64,000 nucleotides of DNA from Solicoccozyma terricola. Its lineage: Eukaryota; Basidiomycota; Tremellomycetes; Filobasidiales; Piskurozymaceae. Positions within the stretch are counted from its first letter, which is position 1. Each line of letters begins with the position of its first letter. The notes below the pieces were generated by a model, which worked only from the letters and a program-made list of their open reading frames with translations, made no database searches and had not been told where the DNA came from. Positions 22,554 to 34,992 of the stretch are shown one piece after another. The stretch is from NCBI GenBank assembly GCA_001600875.1, contig BCLD01000018.1, forward strand, positions 684,689 to 748,688, read 5' to 3'. The translations under genes and the position numbers were made by a program.

Positions 22554-25241
22554 TTACTTTGCCGCTGAAGGAGTGCCGGTAGCTGGCGCCCGTCGTCCAG
22601 CGATCAGGCCTTGAAACTGTTCGGGCCGAGCAAGGTAAATATGGTGAACCTGAGAAGCCGTTATGACATTCCCCGACTCACAAAGTTGGAAAGCACCTCC
22701 GCTGAAGAACCTTCTCCAGTAGGGGAGGTAACCTCTCGGCCAGGCGTCTGTTTGTGACCGTATAGTCAGCATCAGCATCAAGCGACTGGTACGACATGAC
22801 TCACTCTCTTCACAGCCTGCTCTTGTCCACCCTCCATCTCCCTCATCGCTATTTCCACGCTCGGCATTGTCAACCCGACTCCCGCCATGGGACCTACGAC
22901 GCCTACGCCTCTGCCAGCACCCAATCCATCGTCGACTACACGGGATGACGATTGACCAGACGCGCTGCGAAACGCTTTACGTGGATCCCGATGAGGGTCT
23001 CGCATGAGGATATCTAATTGTCTCGATAGGAATTCTTGTTCTGGTTCTGCCCGAGTGATTTTTTCTTGTGGGTGATCGATCTATTAGAGGGGGGGGGGGG
23101 GGGATTTTAGCTTAATGGAAAAAAATGGACAAGGTTTTTGCGAAACTGAGACTCACCCTCATCCCGTTTTCCAGATCAGGAATCACTCCACTCCAAATCT
23201 CCTCGACGCCTTGCTCTTCGTCATCCATCACCACACCCTCTTCTCTCCGCGGACGCAATCTCTCCAAACTATTATCCCAATACTCGCCTACTTTTCTCGG
23301 CTCAAAGCCATCTCTGACCACATTAATCTTACCCCATGAATCCCACCCGGTAGGAACCATCACCGCGTTTCTATCAATGACATTCGCGCGGAATGGGAAA
23401 GTGAATCGAGATCCTGTACCGGAAGGTGAAACACGAGGAGGTTCTTTATTTATGCTTGATGTGGGTGTTTGAGTTGATTCCTCGACGGCATGAAGAGGAG
23501 GTGGAATTGAGTAGAGGCGATGGAGGATATATGAGCGAAGATGAGTGTATGTTTCTAGTCTGCTTTGTGAAGTATAGAACAACGCTGCTCCATCTATTCC
23601 CCCGGGAAATTCGCTCTCAATCAGCTTACTCCCTTCATTGTCCACTCCATTATCAAATCCAGCAGGCCGACAAAGAAAAAGGGGAAAAAGAAAAAAAAAA
23701 AAAAAAAAGCCTCACATTTCATTCCGACGCATCTTAACATTTGTTGAATCCAATCAACACGTTCATCCCAAACCCAAGCTCTTTCTCCACTTCCACTACG
23801 TTTCCCAGTAAGAAGACCACGAGATGATAATTGATCTCCTATTGAGTCGATTAGATCTGATTTCGTACAGACTATGATTATAGGTACACCTGCTCTGTTT
23901 GGAGGTGGTTTTACTACGTTTAGTTGCGCGAAGTACGCGGATGGAAGGCGGGAGGTGGATGGATAAGGGACGTATGGAAACATACTTGTTATGTGTCAAT
24001 ACACCATCTCCAAGAGGTAATGGTTCACCACCAAGTCCATATGCGCTTGCGCTGAACGAATTCATCTGAGTTGATTGTCCATCCGATGTGGGAGTTGGTT
24101 CGATATAGTATTGAATAAACGATTGGACTTTTTTTTTCAAGCCATTCCAAAGCGTAAAAAAAGTCAGTAAGCTGGGAAAGGACATATGAAGGAAGACGGG
24201 AAAGAACATACGACGATCATGACCTTCTTCAACTTGTTGAACTGAAGACGAGGAGGATGTCCATTTATCAATCCATGATAACCATCTTAACAATTCTTCC
24301 ATCTACGATAATGAGGGAAACCCCAATGATTTCCTCGGGCATACTTCAGCTAGGTTTCCATTGTAAGGGAAGGTTTTTTGGTGGGCTTACCATCAAGTGT
24401 GGTTTTGTCCAATCTAGTACTACGATGATAGCGGTATCCTGTTTCAAATGAGAAAAAATGAAAACCCCGCGTGGTCGGTATATGATTAGAAGGGATGGAG
24501 CGTTTTCTTTGTACGAATTTGGGAAATTCCCCCCTGACACTCACGGTAATTCTTTGATCACCGACTACGAGCGGTATTAAACCCCTCGCTGATTCTTCAG
24601 ATGATGCTACAGAGTAAATCGATAGTGGTGGTGTTGTTTCTACGAATGGACGAACAAAAGTAACGGAAATACCAAATGTCAGACCCCGGGGGAGGAGAGG
24701 AGGAAACGACGGACTGACCCATATCACCGTCTTCTGAAATATCAACCCATTCATATCCTACAGGTTGGATTGATCTCTTTGCGCTTTCATCATCTTCTCT
24801 ATTATCTTTCCGACGTGGATTAATCCGCTCTGCGACGGAGGAGGGACGAGAAGTTGTTGGGATATCAAGAGATGATCGTGGTTGTTTACCATTTTGAGAG
24901 GTTGTCGATCGGATGAGGGATTCTACTAGTGTTCGTTTACCATGATGAGGTTCACCTGATCGGACCGTGAATATCCGTGTATGAGTGATCGATGATCGTG
25001 GTCCTCTGTGGGTGGGTGGGTGGGGCGGGGAAGAGGGACAAACGATGGGACACTCACCGAGAACGACTACTTGTTTTCGAGGTAATCGTTGACCTCGTCG
25101 ACTTGCGGATTCGAGGATTTCCGACCAGAGGTTGGTGGTGTTTGTGGTTGTGGTGTTTGTGGTTGTTGCTGTTGCTGTAGTATGGTGGGTGGTAGTGGTC
25201 GGTGAGTGGAGTGGAGTGGTGGGTGAGAGTGCTGTGGACAT
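22554..25241 (-). CDS. Cytoplasmic dynein light intermediate chain (DLIC)
   Basis: Dynein light intermediate chain, a GTPase-like subunit that links dynein to cargo adaptors. Multi-exon gene reading from MSTALSPTTP at 25241. Seen: LWSEILESASRRGQRLPRKQ then VVVLGE, a degenerate P-loop (GEPHHGKRTLVESL), YEWVDIS, TAIIVVLDWTKPHLM, PIIIVCTKSDLID (G4-type NKxD relative), FYTSQSRLETYTHLRSYILH, and NAVMVPTGWDSWGKINVV, all in family order. The C-terminal exons give TPGREVTSPTGEGSSAEV and, after a short intron with acceptor CCCGAACAG, LSNFFQGLIAGRRAP, which matches the helix that binds adaptors. A poly-G run (23091-23103) lies in one intron. Divergent start is 163 bp from AKR1. Confidence 0.88.
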
Positions 25242-25404
25242 GGTGAGGTTGATGTTGGTTGCAGTGAGGGATGTGCTGTGAGGGATGTTGAGACGCGTCT
25301 CTTGTCCGAGCAGCAGCTGATGACGAACAGCCTCAACCACCACCACTCCATCCACATCCACAGCCACACCCACACCGCAGCTTGTCCGTACACCACACCA
25401 CACC
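25242..25404. promoter_or_regulatory. Short bidirectional promoter, DLIC / AKR1
   Basis: 163 bp between divergent ATGs. CA-rich (CCACACCAC repeats) next to the AKR1 start; no TATA box seen. Confidence 0.5.
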
Positions 25405-28400
25405 ATGGCAGCCGCAGCCGCACATCCTACTGCACGCCCATCATCATCATCTCCCCCTCTCGTCGTCTCTCCAAAGGCAGGACCCACAAGCGGCACCACA
25501 GTTGACATAGACCATGTCGAGGATCACCATGTTCGACATGACGTCCGTACAGAGGATAACGTTGGAATGCAGACAGTGAGAGAATTAGAGGATCAACCAA
25601 TTGTGAGAGTCGTCATCATGGAACGAATCATACACTTGACAACCACAAAAAAGCCAGTCACTCATCGTTTCGAAATTTCCTCATCATCGGTCCCATATGT
25701 CCTCCTTCAACCCCCCCCCCCCCCCCCCCCCCCCCCNNGTCTCATGTCGTACCTCTTAGCCTACAATACACACCTTGGCACAAGCAGGCGATGTAACAGG
25801 TCTACAACGTCTTTACACAGAATCAGATGGAAAGATAGATTTGAATTCTAGAGATGAATCAAACGTCACAGCATTACATTGGGCTGCTATAAATGCTCAT
25901 GTTTCTACATGCCAGTGAGTTTTTTTTTTTTTTGGCCTGTTACTTTAACTTTTCCTTGCTCTTTGTGTGCATGGGAGTGGTGAAAAAAAAAACCCCCCAC
26001 TCAATCCATTACTTACCTTTTCCCTGCGATTTATTAGGTGGTTACTTGAACATGGAGCAGATGTTGATCCAATAGGTGGTGATCTAAAAGCTACTCCATT
26101 ACAATGGGCAGCTAGATCAGGACATCTTTACATCCTACATCTACTTCTCAGATATAACGCAGATCCTTCAATATTGGATACACAAGGCTTTAATACTTTA
26201 CATTTAGTAACTCATTCGAGCGTCGTGATGGCTTTGTTGTATATGTTACATCAACCAGTGGCGGTTGATGAAAAGGATGGAGATGGACATACCGCTTTGA
26301 TGTGGGCTGCATGGCAAGGTGAGTTGGGGGGAGCGCAACGATCAAAGGACAATTGGTGCGTGAATAATTCCTTGCTGATGAGAGTTCCTCAGGTGACGCA
26401 ATATCAATCGACCTCCTCCTTCGACACGGAGCATCCGTTTCTTCCACAGATTCAACTCTCCTCACTCCTTTACATTGGGCAGCGGTGAAAGGTTCTCGAG
26501 CATGTATCAAACGACTGGTAGAAGCAGGTGCGAATCTAGAATCAAAGGAAGAAAATGGGAAAACACCGAGAGATTTGGCAGATGAATTAAAAGCGTTGGA
26601 ACCTTGGGTAGCAGGATTGAAAGATGCAGGAATGGATGAAGGAGGGAGAAGAATTGGGAAAATGATGGGCGAGGTGGGTCCAATACGATGGAAGAGGAGA
26701 GAATGGAAAATGGGAAACGGGGGCGAGCGGGATGTCATTTTACTGATTTATTTCTTCCCATGCGGTACCTGTTTGTGTCGCAGAGAGCAACAAAGTATAC
26801 AGTCATGTTTGGTCCGACGATTTTCCTATTTCTCATCTTTTGTGCGATGAAATTACCTGCGTATTCGGGTATCCCTCTAGCTATTGGACTGTTCTTTGGA
26901 ATGCATCATGTGAGTGGCCGCGGGGGGATAAAACTCTAGTCCGCTTCTGACTTCCCCCCCCCCCGGGGGGGCCGGCTGCAGCTCCTTACCCGCGTCGTCC
27001 TCGGATCAAAAGGAATTGGCGATGAAGTCGCTAGATCGCCCTACTTTGCTGCAATCATCGGAGCGAGTCAGTTCTGGGTTGGATATTGCTGGATAACGCG
27101 ATTGATACTAGGTGAGAGCAAACACCTACGTCGAGTTTCCGGGTGACGCTACATGACTGAAAGATGTATTTGATCCCCCCCCCCCCCAACCCCCAGGTAC
27201 TCCCGGTCATCTCATGTTGAATGCAATTTTCGTAGTATCCTTCATCGCGTGCTGTGTGAGCTTTTATAGATCGATCGTGTTGGATCCAGGGTGGTCAACG
27301 AAGATAGAGAATGATGAAGAGTTGAAGGAGGTGAGTGTTTTCGTCGGTGGAGGGAGGGTTAAGATCCATTACGAGGATATTTTGCATCTGACTTACTAGC
27401 GCGTGTTGATATCAGGTCATTGAGGATTTGACATCAAGTGGAAGATTGAATGGCACGGTGTTTTGTATTAGTTGCATGGTGAGCAGGATTTGGGCGCTCT
27501 GAAAAATTCCCCAACCTACAGTCGCTGATTATAGTGTACTTTGATGGAACGGTCCAGGCTAAGAAACCACTTCGAGCTAAACACTGTAGGATGTGTAATC
27601 GATGTACGGCGAGGTTCGATCAGTGAGTTGGGGAGGGGGGGTGGATGGGAGTTTTTTGGGTTCGATCAAAGTAGTAATTGCCGTTTCCATTTTCCTTCTC
27701 ATCAGCCACTGTCCTTGGATATGGAACTGTGGTGAGTGTGTGTGTGTGTGAGGGGGGGGGGGGGGGGTCAACGTCCTGTACATCGTCGGTCAAACTGACA
27801 TTTGGATTGTTCCACGCTCCCCGCCCCCCCCCCCCACCCCACCCTCTCTCAAGTCGGTTTCAATAATCATCGCGAATTCCTAATTTTCGTTGGAACGCTC
27901 GTGGTCGGTGTCTCTACGTTCACTATTCTGACCGTACATTGTGAGTGATCGCCGTGTAACGAGGTGTACCAGTATTTAACCTCCCCCCCCCCTTCTTCCC
28001 CCCCTTCAGACTTTTCTCAAAACATACCGGAAGACGTATACCCATCTCCATCCGATTCATCCCTCCCATCCGCCTATCCAACAATCTGCAACATCACTCC
28101 ATCTCTATGCGCTGCCTCACATTACGACTCTTTCCTCCTATCCACCACCACATGGTCCGCTCTTCAATTAACATGGACGATTTTACTCCTTGTTTCTCAA
28201 ATATGGCAAGTTTGTAGACAGATGACGACGTTGGAGGTTTCTAATGTTGGGAGATACGGTTGGATGGGTGGACAAGGAGGGACGAGTTTGAGGGAACAAA
28301 GTGGAGCGTTGGCGAAAGCGATGTCGGGGAAGGGTGGTGGAGGTGGTGGTGGTGTTGCAGGAACGAGTGTGTTTGCTCAACGTGGTGATGGTGGCGGCGG

Positions 28401-29198
28401 TGGGGATAGGAGTGCTGTTGGGAGTTTAACAGCTTTGGGTGCTGGGTTTGGTCCTGAAGGGGTAGATGAAGAAGGTGGGATGTTGCTCGATGACGATGAT
28501 GAGAATACACCTGCTATTGGTGTTAGGTCACCGATGAGGAATGGAGGACATTCACATCATGGTCATGGTCATGGGCGACGACATTCACATCGTTTTGGAT
28601 TTGTAGGGAAGATATGCAAGACTGCTTCGTTGGCTATGGGTGGACCGATGGGTCAGTTGTTGGGTTTGGATAGGTTTACAAAGGGGAAAGCAGTCAAGGG
28701 TTTGACTAGTAGTGGTGGGAATCCATTTGATTTGGGTGTTGTTGGAGTAAGTGGAGCCGCGGGGTGGCCCCCGGGGGGGGGGGGGGGGGAAAGGTTTCGC
28801 GAGGACTGACATGATTTTCTTCCCCGATGTTTTTTTTCTCTCTCTCAGAATTGTCAAGATTTTTGGACAAAGGGTGGTACACTCGATGTAGACTATCGAA
28901 CACTCTACGAGATACCTTCTGAAGGTGAGCTTGTGTTCTATCCCATGGACCCGTCTTGTGTAGTCTATTAACCCCCAACCCCCCCAACCGCCCCCGCCCC
29001 CGCCACCGCCACTGCCACGTCATTACAGGATTCCGTGCCCGTCGTCGGAACCGACAAATGAGACGGACGACGATGGCATCTGGGATTGGACTAGGTGTGA
29101 ATGGGTTGACGAGTTTGTTGCCTGTGCATGTGGATAGGGGCGGTGATGGGTATGAGCTTGTGGGAGGGAGGGAGGGAGGGGGTGGGGGAGTGATGTGA
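25405..29198 (+). CDS. AKR1: AKR1-type palmitoyltransferase (ankyrin repeats + DHHC)
   Basis: Protein S-acyltransferase of the ankyrin/DHHC class, acting in Golgi or endosomal membranes. Exon 1 (25405 to about 25602) encodes a disordered N-terminus. Exon 2 begins after TCTTAG at 25759 with [20 protein letters not shown]. Seen in order: five to six ankyrin repeats ([72 protein letters not shown]), two pairs of membrane helices ([38 protein letters not shown]), a Cys-rich DHHC domain ([20 protein letters not shown], active DHHC spanning a splice junction at 27620/27707), two more helices ([38 protein letters not shown]) and a Gly-rich tail. The motif is canonical DHHC, unlike the DHYC of yeast Akr1. 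Several introns contain poly-C or poly-G, one with two N at 25737-25738. Confidence 0.92.
25711..25738 (+). repeat. Poly-C tract with two unresolved bases in AKR1 intron 1
   Basis: 26 C followed by NN, then GTCTCATGTC... leading to the acceptor at 25759. Comparison with 17956-17957 suggests the unresolved bases are TT. Confidence 0.8.
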
Positions 29199-30586
29199 CC
29201 GGTGACTCCCCTCCCCACCCCTCCCTTCCCCCCCATGGTCGCTTAAATCCATATTAAATGTGAATAATAATAATCAATCTAATCACTGTGTTTTCCCTGA
29301 TATAACCACGTCCCCCCCGTACCGCCCCCCCATCCCCCCCGTCTCAACAACAAATAAACAAATCAACAAGGTGACATTCCCCGCACACACAGTACATCCT
29401 CCGTACACACACACATCCACCACCCCACCCCGTCTCCACACCATCCACCACCCCCCCACACCACACACACAACACACACCACCACACCGCCCACTCCCTC
29501 CACCATCACTCCGGGCAGCAAGTCGCGTTGACCAACCCAAACCCATCGACGCCACACTGGACGGAAGCTTGTTCGGCGTTATCTCTCTCCGTCTCAACAC
29601 ATCCCTCTCCCACTCCCACTCCCATTCCCACTCCTACTCCCACTCCCACCTCCCACCTCCCACCTCCTTGCTTCCGACGTGCCATCCCCCGCGATAATAT
29701 CAAAAGATACAATCTAGTCGTCGTCGTCGCCATCGAATCGAAACGAAAACAAAAAACGGGTCGAGTCGGATCTTTTTTTTCCTCCTTTCTTCCCACATAC
29801 CACCCACCCACACACACACCCACTCACACACACCACGGCGAGGAGGAAGCGTTGGTGATCATTTGCATTGGATAGAACGGACAGAGTGTCTCGTATTGGG
29901 TTCGCGTTTCGCATCAATCAAAAGTCCATCCGATATCGAGTCCGTCCCCTCCCCTCTTCCCATCACCACACCACACCACCCCACACCACCACACCACATC
30001 ACCATCACCATCACCATAACCACCACCACACCATTCACTTCACTCGCCGTCGCGATTACCACATGAGACCACCCTCATCCACTGGCGTGGCCATTTGTGA
30101 TTCGGATATCAACGAATCATCATTCGGGTGGTATTGATTTTTTCTATTTCTCTATTTTCGTGGGGAATAATAACAACATACAACAACAACATACAAACAA
30201 CAACAACAAACAAATAAACAAATAAATAAAATAAAATCCAAACCCCTTTTCCGAAGGTTTTCGATCGGAAGTTGGGATAGAGGACGAGGTGGGTTTATTT
30301 TTGTTTCCTTTTTTAAACCTTTGGTTGGGTGTGGAATACATCAGTTCGGTGGGGAAGGAGAGATGTTGATGTCTTTGGTTTATATTACCGTCCCCCCCAC
30401 CCCACCCCACCCCTACTCTTCATTCTACAGCAACCCGTATAGATCATTCCAGAAATTCAAAACCTCGAATCACTTTCCCATCCTCCTTTTCCCAAGAAAT
30501 ACATCCCCCCCTCCTCCCCCCCTCCCCCTTCTTCTCTCTTCTCTCTCCACCTCTGCGCCACTACTACCACCACTACGACCAACACA
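29199..30586. other. Intergenic region and pyrimidine-rich leader between AKR1 and the Whi3-like gene
   Basis: 1.4 kb without a supportable gene. Contains CA/AC microsatellites (29380-29500), a (CACTCC) minisatellite at about 29610-29668, CCACCA/CATCAC repeats (29960-30040) and an AAC/AAAT-rich patch (30170-30235). The last 120 bp before ATG 30587 are a CT-rich leader. ORFs here are low-complexity shadows. Confidence 0.6.
29610..29668 (+). repeat. (CACTCC)n minisatellite
   Basis: About nine hexamer-like units CACTCC/CATTCC/CACCTC in tandem with minor variation. Confidence 0.7.
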
Positions 30587-33500
30587 ATGTCAGGACAGAT
30601 GGGTTATGGTGGATTGATAGGACAGAATCAAGAACAAGACCAAGAACAAGGACAAGAACAAGAACAAGAACGAGGACAGGAACGAGGAAAAGGGGGTAGA
30701 TCATCACCGTATCCTGATACGACGAGTTCGTTGTTATCACCTACTAATACTGGTAATGGAGGTGGTAGAACCTATGGTGGTGGTGCGGGTGAACGGGGTG
30801 AACCAATGATGAGTGGAAATGCAAGCATGAGTGGGTATGAACATCAACATTTGTCTCAGGTCCAGTCGAGGAGTTCAGAGGATTTTGGTCGATCGTGGCA
30901 GCAGCAGCAGCAGCAACGGCAACGGCAAGACCACCACCAGCAGCAGCAGCAAGACCACCAGCAACAACAACAGCAACACCATCAACAGCAACAACAACAA
31001 CAACAACAACAACAACAGGAAGGCAGTTGGAGGAATCAACAAGACATCGAGGGATATGGATACGAATCCCATCCGCCACTCGGAGGACTAAGTTCAAACG
31101 TACCGGAATTCATACCGACTTACTCGAATCAACAACGATTGACTGAATTACCATCCTCATCGTCCTCGTCTTCTTCCAACTATTATGCATCGGCACCAGG
31201 GTCGGTTTCTGGTTCTGGGTCTATACGTCCGAATGGTGGAATAGGTGCATTTACACCATATCATTCTCAACCTCAACAACCAATGAATCAGGGGTATATG
31301 TCGAACGAACGGGTTCAAGGGAACGGTATCGGTGAAACGAGGGAGGTAGATTCGGAGGAACACGCAAGAGGGTTTACAAGTGGTGGGAATGCAATGGGTC
31401 TCGCTGGACTTTCACAAAATCAATCATTCAGATCATTTCAATCCCAATCAAACGCTTCAACTGCTCCTCCTCATCAACAACAAGGATATTACTCGGGCGG
31501 AATCGGTTCATATCAACCTCAGATGTATCAGCAACAACAACAACAACAAAGTGAATCATCGGGTGGTCAGGGCGCGGGTTACTACCCGTCTGGACATCCG
31601 GATGCCACACCTCTTGTTTCATCGGCTTCAGTGGCCAGCAGCGCAGGATACGGTCCATCCGTACTCGGGATGAGAGGATTACCGCCTCTTGCAACATCAT
31701 CGGGATTGGGAATGTCTGGTCAGCCGTCGCAGCACTCTATCAATGCTCCTCCCTCGACAATGATGAATCGGTTGAGTATGAATGCCGGTGGTAGTGCAAG
31801 AAGCGGGGATGAAGACATGGGATTCGAAAGAGTAGGGAGAGATGGAGAAAGGAGAAGAGGTGGGAGAAGAGGTGAAAGGGAGAGGTTGGGTGCGCAAGAG
31901 AGGGAGAGAGATAAAATCGAGGAAGAAATCAGTACCATCTTTGTCGTTGGGTTTCCCGAGGACATGACGGTGAGTTCTTCCTCATCTTTCGTGTCTCCGT
32001 TCAAAGGAGTGCGAAGACGCTGATTGCGCCCCGCGCCCGTTACCTCCCTTCCCAGGAACGAGAATTCCAGAACATGTTTACATTCGCAGCGGGTTTCGAG
32101 GCAGCTATGCTCAAGGTCCCTCACGCGGTCGCCGCCGAGCGTCGAGAAAAGGAGCTCGCACTGGCCGCAGCGTCCCAGGACGGCCTTACGTCCATCCCTA
32201 TCTCACTTCAACAACAAATTGCTGCTCGTCAATCCAATCCAGCGTCCATGCTAGCAGAGCTTCAAAGCCTTCACGATCATTTCAATAGAGGCTCACATTC
32301 CGCGACCACGTCGTCGGAAGACTCTGGTACGCCTGGACTTCCCGATGATGCTTTCGCCACTCAACTACACCGTCTGTCTTCAGATGGAGGTAAATCTCGA
32401 GGTGATCGATCTCGCGATCCACCCGCTACCGTCGCAGCTTCCATATCAACACGTCGACAAACCATCGGCTTTGCTCGTTTCAGATCTCGTACAGAAGCTC
32501 TCGTTGCCCGCGACATCCTTCAAGGCCGTAAAATCGACATCTTCCCTGGTTCGGTGCTCAAGGCGGAGATGGCGAAAAAGAACCTACATACGAAGCGTGG
32601 TATTGCAGGCGAGGAGATCGTCGGCATGCTCGTAAGAAGCGGTCGTCTTCCCGGTCTACTCGCCGGAATGGGAGTGGGAGGCATGTCCAGCAACGCCAGC
32701 GTTACCGGTATGACCTCGGGCACTAGCACTCCAAGCGGTCAGGCCATGAGCTCGTCAGTCATGCCATCAGGTCTTCCGTTGCCCAGCGCTGGGAGCCGTC
32801 CCACAACCGCTACCGCTGATCTATCCTCGCGTGGAGACTTTGGCGCTTCTCGGACCGCCTTGGCACCATCCGAATCCGGTCAAGGTGACTGGCGAGAGCC
32901 TTCGAATGCGATTGATCCGCAAAATAAGCCAAACTGGGCTCGCTGGGCAGAGACTCGCGGTGAAGAGGAAGGAGATCGAACGATTTTGTCGAGCGATCAA
33001 GCTCAATCTCAGCAACGTCCTGGTGCGCCAGAGCATCGACGATCGGAAGACCTCATGCGCTCGCCACTCCCTCCACCGACGGACGAAGAGTCTCGCCGGT
33101 TCGAGCAAGGTGCCAGACGACCTGCTGACTCAGGAGTCGGCTTCGCGTTGTCCGACCCGTCACCCGAGTCGAGTGCCGCCTCCCCTTCGGACAAGCCGAA
33201 AGACTCAAAGGCGTTACTGGCGCTCGCTGAAGAAGCGGACGATTTGGAGATGTGGCGGGTCGGCGGTATGGATCAGCTGGGACAGTTCGATGGAGAATCT
33301 CGGACAGGCACGCCGAATCACCAGACGATCATCATGGGCGATTCGGCCGTTCCCACGACACAGTACCGCGAACGCCAGTCCGTTCCGAGTACATATCCTG
33401 GAGACGCCCGTGAATCTATCCTTGTTGGCGAGTCCCAGGGGTCGAGACAGTTCATGAGTTTGGGGAGCGGACTCATACCGACCACGAAGCCAGCTGATCA

Positions 33501-34388
33501 GAACCCACCGGTGAGTACTTCCTTGGCACAGTGGGATATGGGCCCGCGTGTCGCTGATCTATCTCTACATCTTTCTTAGATCAATACTTTATATGTCGGC
33601 AACCTTCCCGCTGCGCCATCTCCCTCACACCCTCCTAACCTGCTTGAAGACTCGCTGCGTCACCTCTTTGGACAATGTGTTGGCTTCAAGAGGTTGAGTT
33701 ACAGACAAAAGTTGACGCCGCAGTGCTTTGTCGAGGTGAGTTGCGGAGGTTTTTGCGATGCTGTGGCCTTGTGATTCACCTCCATCCTTCCCTAGTTCGT
33801 CGACATTCCTTCGGCTACCCGTGCGATGCGAGAGCTCTACGGTCACACACTGGTAAGTTTACGTGGCATTGTGCGATCGTGACTTCCGCACGCTGATCCC
33901 CAATGTTGCCATTCCAGAACGGCCTCGTACGCGGTGGCATTCGTATCGCTTACTCCCGTAACCCTCTCGGTCAACGTGGATCCAACTTCTCACCTCCGAC
34001 TCGAACGGTCCCAACTCCTTATGCCTCTTCGATCGGCGCTCCTGGGCCTTACATCCCAATACCTCTTAGTCCTTCAGCAGCTTCAAGCAATGGTCTTCCA
34101 TTCGCCATGCAGTATCAATCAACGACGACATCCGGTCCATCAAGCACATTCCGCCGCCCGAGCGAGTCTACCCCGCTCTCGCCGCAAGCACCTCCATTCT
34201 CAGTCTCCAGTTTACACTCGATCAGTGGGGCGACGTCTCCGAGGTTCACTCAAAATGGGCTTCATTCGCCTCGCGAGTACGCGCCGGTGTCGCCGCCTGC
34301 GCCTTCTTCGACCACGCCGTGGCCGACCGGTCCTTCGACTGCGCCATCGTTTTCTGCGTTTGACGCTCCTAGAGGTCGAGCCAACTGA
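30587..34388 (+). CDS. Whi3/Scw1-type RNA-binding protein with two RRMs and Gln-rich N-terminus
   Basis: RNA-binding protein of the Whi3 (S. cerevisiae)/Scw1 (S. pombe) group, known to bind mRNAs for cell-cycle and cell-wall control. Exons 30587-31969, 32056-33510, 33580-33735, 33796-33852 and 33918-34388 give 1173 residues with perfect phase. Seen: N-terminal Gln tracts (two dense blocks encoded around 30899-31018 and 31531-31550); a first RRM starting STIFVVGFPEDMTEREFQNM, interrupted after AAGFEAAMLKVPH by about 100 residues and resumed at RQTIGFARFRSRTEALVARD; a long disordered middle; and a C-terminal RRM (INTLYVGNLPA, FGQCVGFKRLSYRQKL, PQCFVEFVDIPSATRAMREL, YGHTLNG, IRIAYSRNPLGQR) that is diagnostic for the family. 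A Pro/Ser tail follows. Confidence 0.88.
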
Positions 34389-34992
34389 ATAGTATCCGCA
34401 ATATAACTCCCAACTTCCATTTTGTTTCCACTTTCATGGCGACTTTTTCGCTCTTTACAATCTTCAACATACTGCATCAATCATAATCATGCCGGCCGAT
34501 CACTAGGATGATCAAACATCTGAGATATAGGATGGCCTCGCTACATAGAGTTATACACTTTCTTCCCCCTTCGCGCGTTTCTTCTCTTCTTGTTGCATCG
34601 CATCATGGGCACATTCGACGAAACGGGTTTCTCTTCCACGTCTTATCGCCGTTTGGGTCTATCGTCGTTTGAATATCTTTATCGACTGTATAAATATCGT
34701 AATTTATCATTGCTTGTTATTTGCATTTTCTTCGTGCGTTGTGACGGACGATATTTTCCTTTTCATTTACAATATGTCATATTTAGTTTCGACTACAACA
34801 GGAGGTGCACTCGGACTAGTCGATGCAGGGTTTGGGATTTGCAGTCCAAATTAGAGGCTAACGGTCACGTTGCTAACCTCGGTAAAGGCCAATACCATGC
34901 CGAAGCCCGGTGGCGGTGGCGGACTGGAGAAAAAGGGGGGGGGGAATATCAGCCTCGGATTTCCTTTGAAAATACTGGACGTCACTAGCAAC
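34389..34992. other. Convergent intergenic region
   Basis: 604 bp between the stop codons of the Whi3-like and adhesin-like genes. Only 3' UTR-like AT-rich sequence; no RNA gene or repeat noticed. Confidence 0.5.

Noticed and set aside
30960..31020. CAA/CAG repeats as a possible CRISPR-like or satellite array
   Set aside because: They are codon-phase Gln repeats inside the Whi3-like coding exon.
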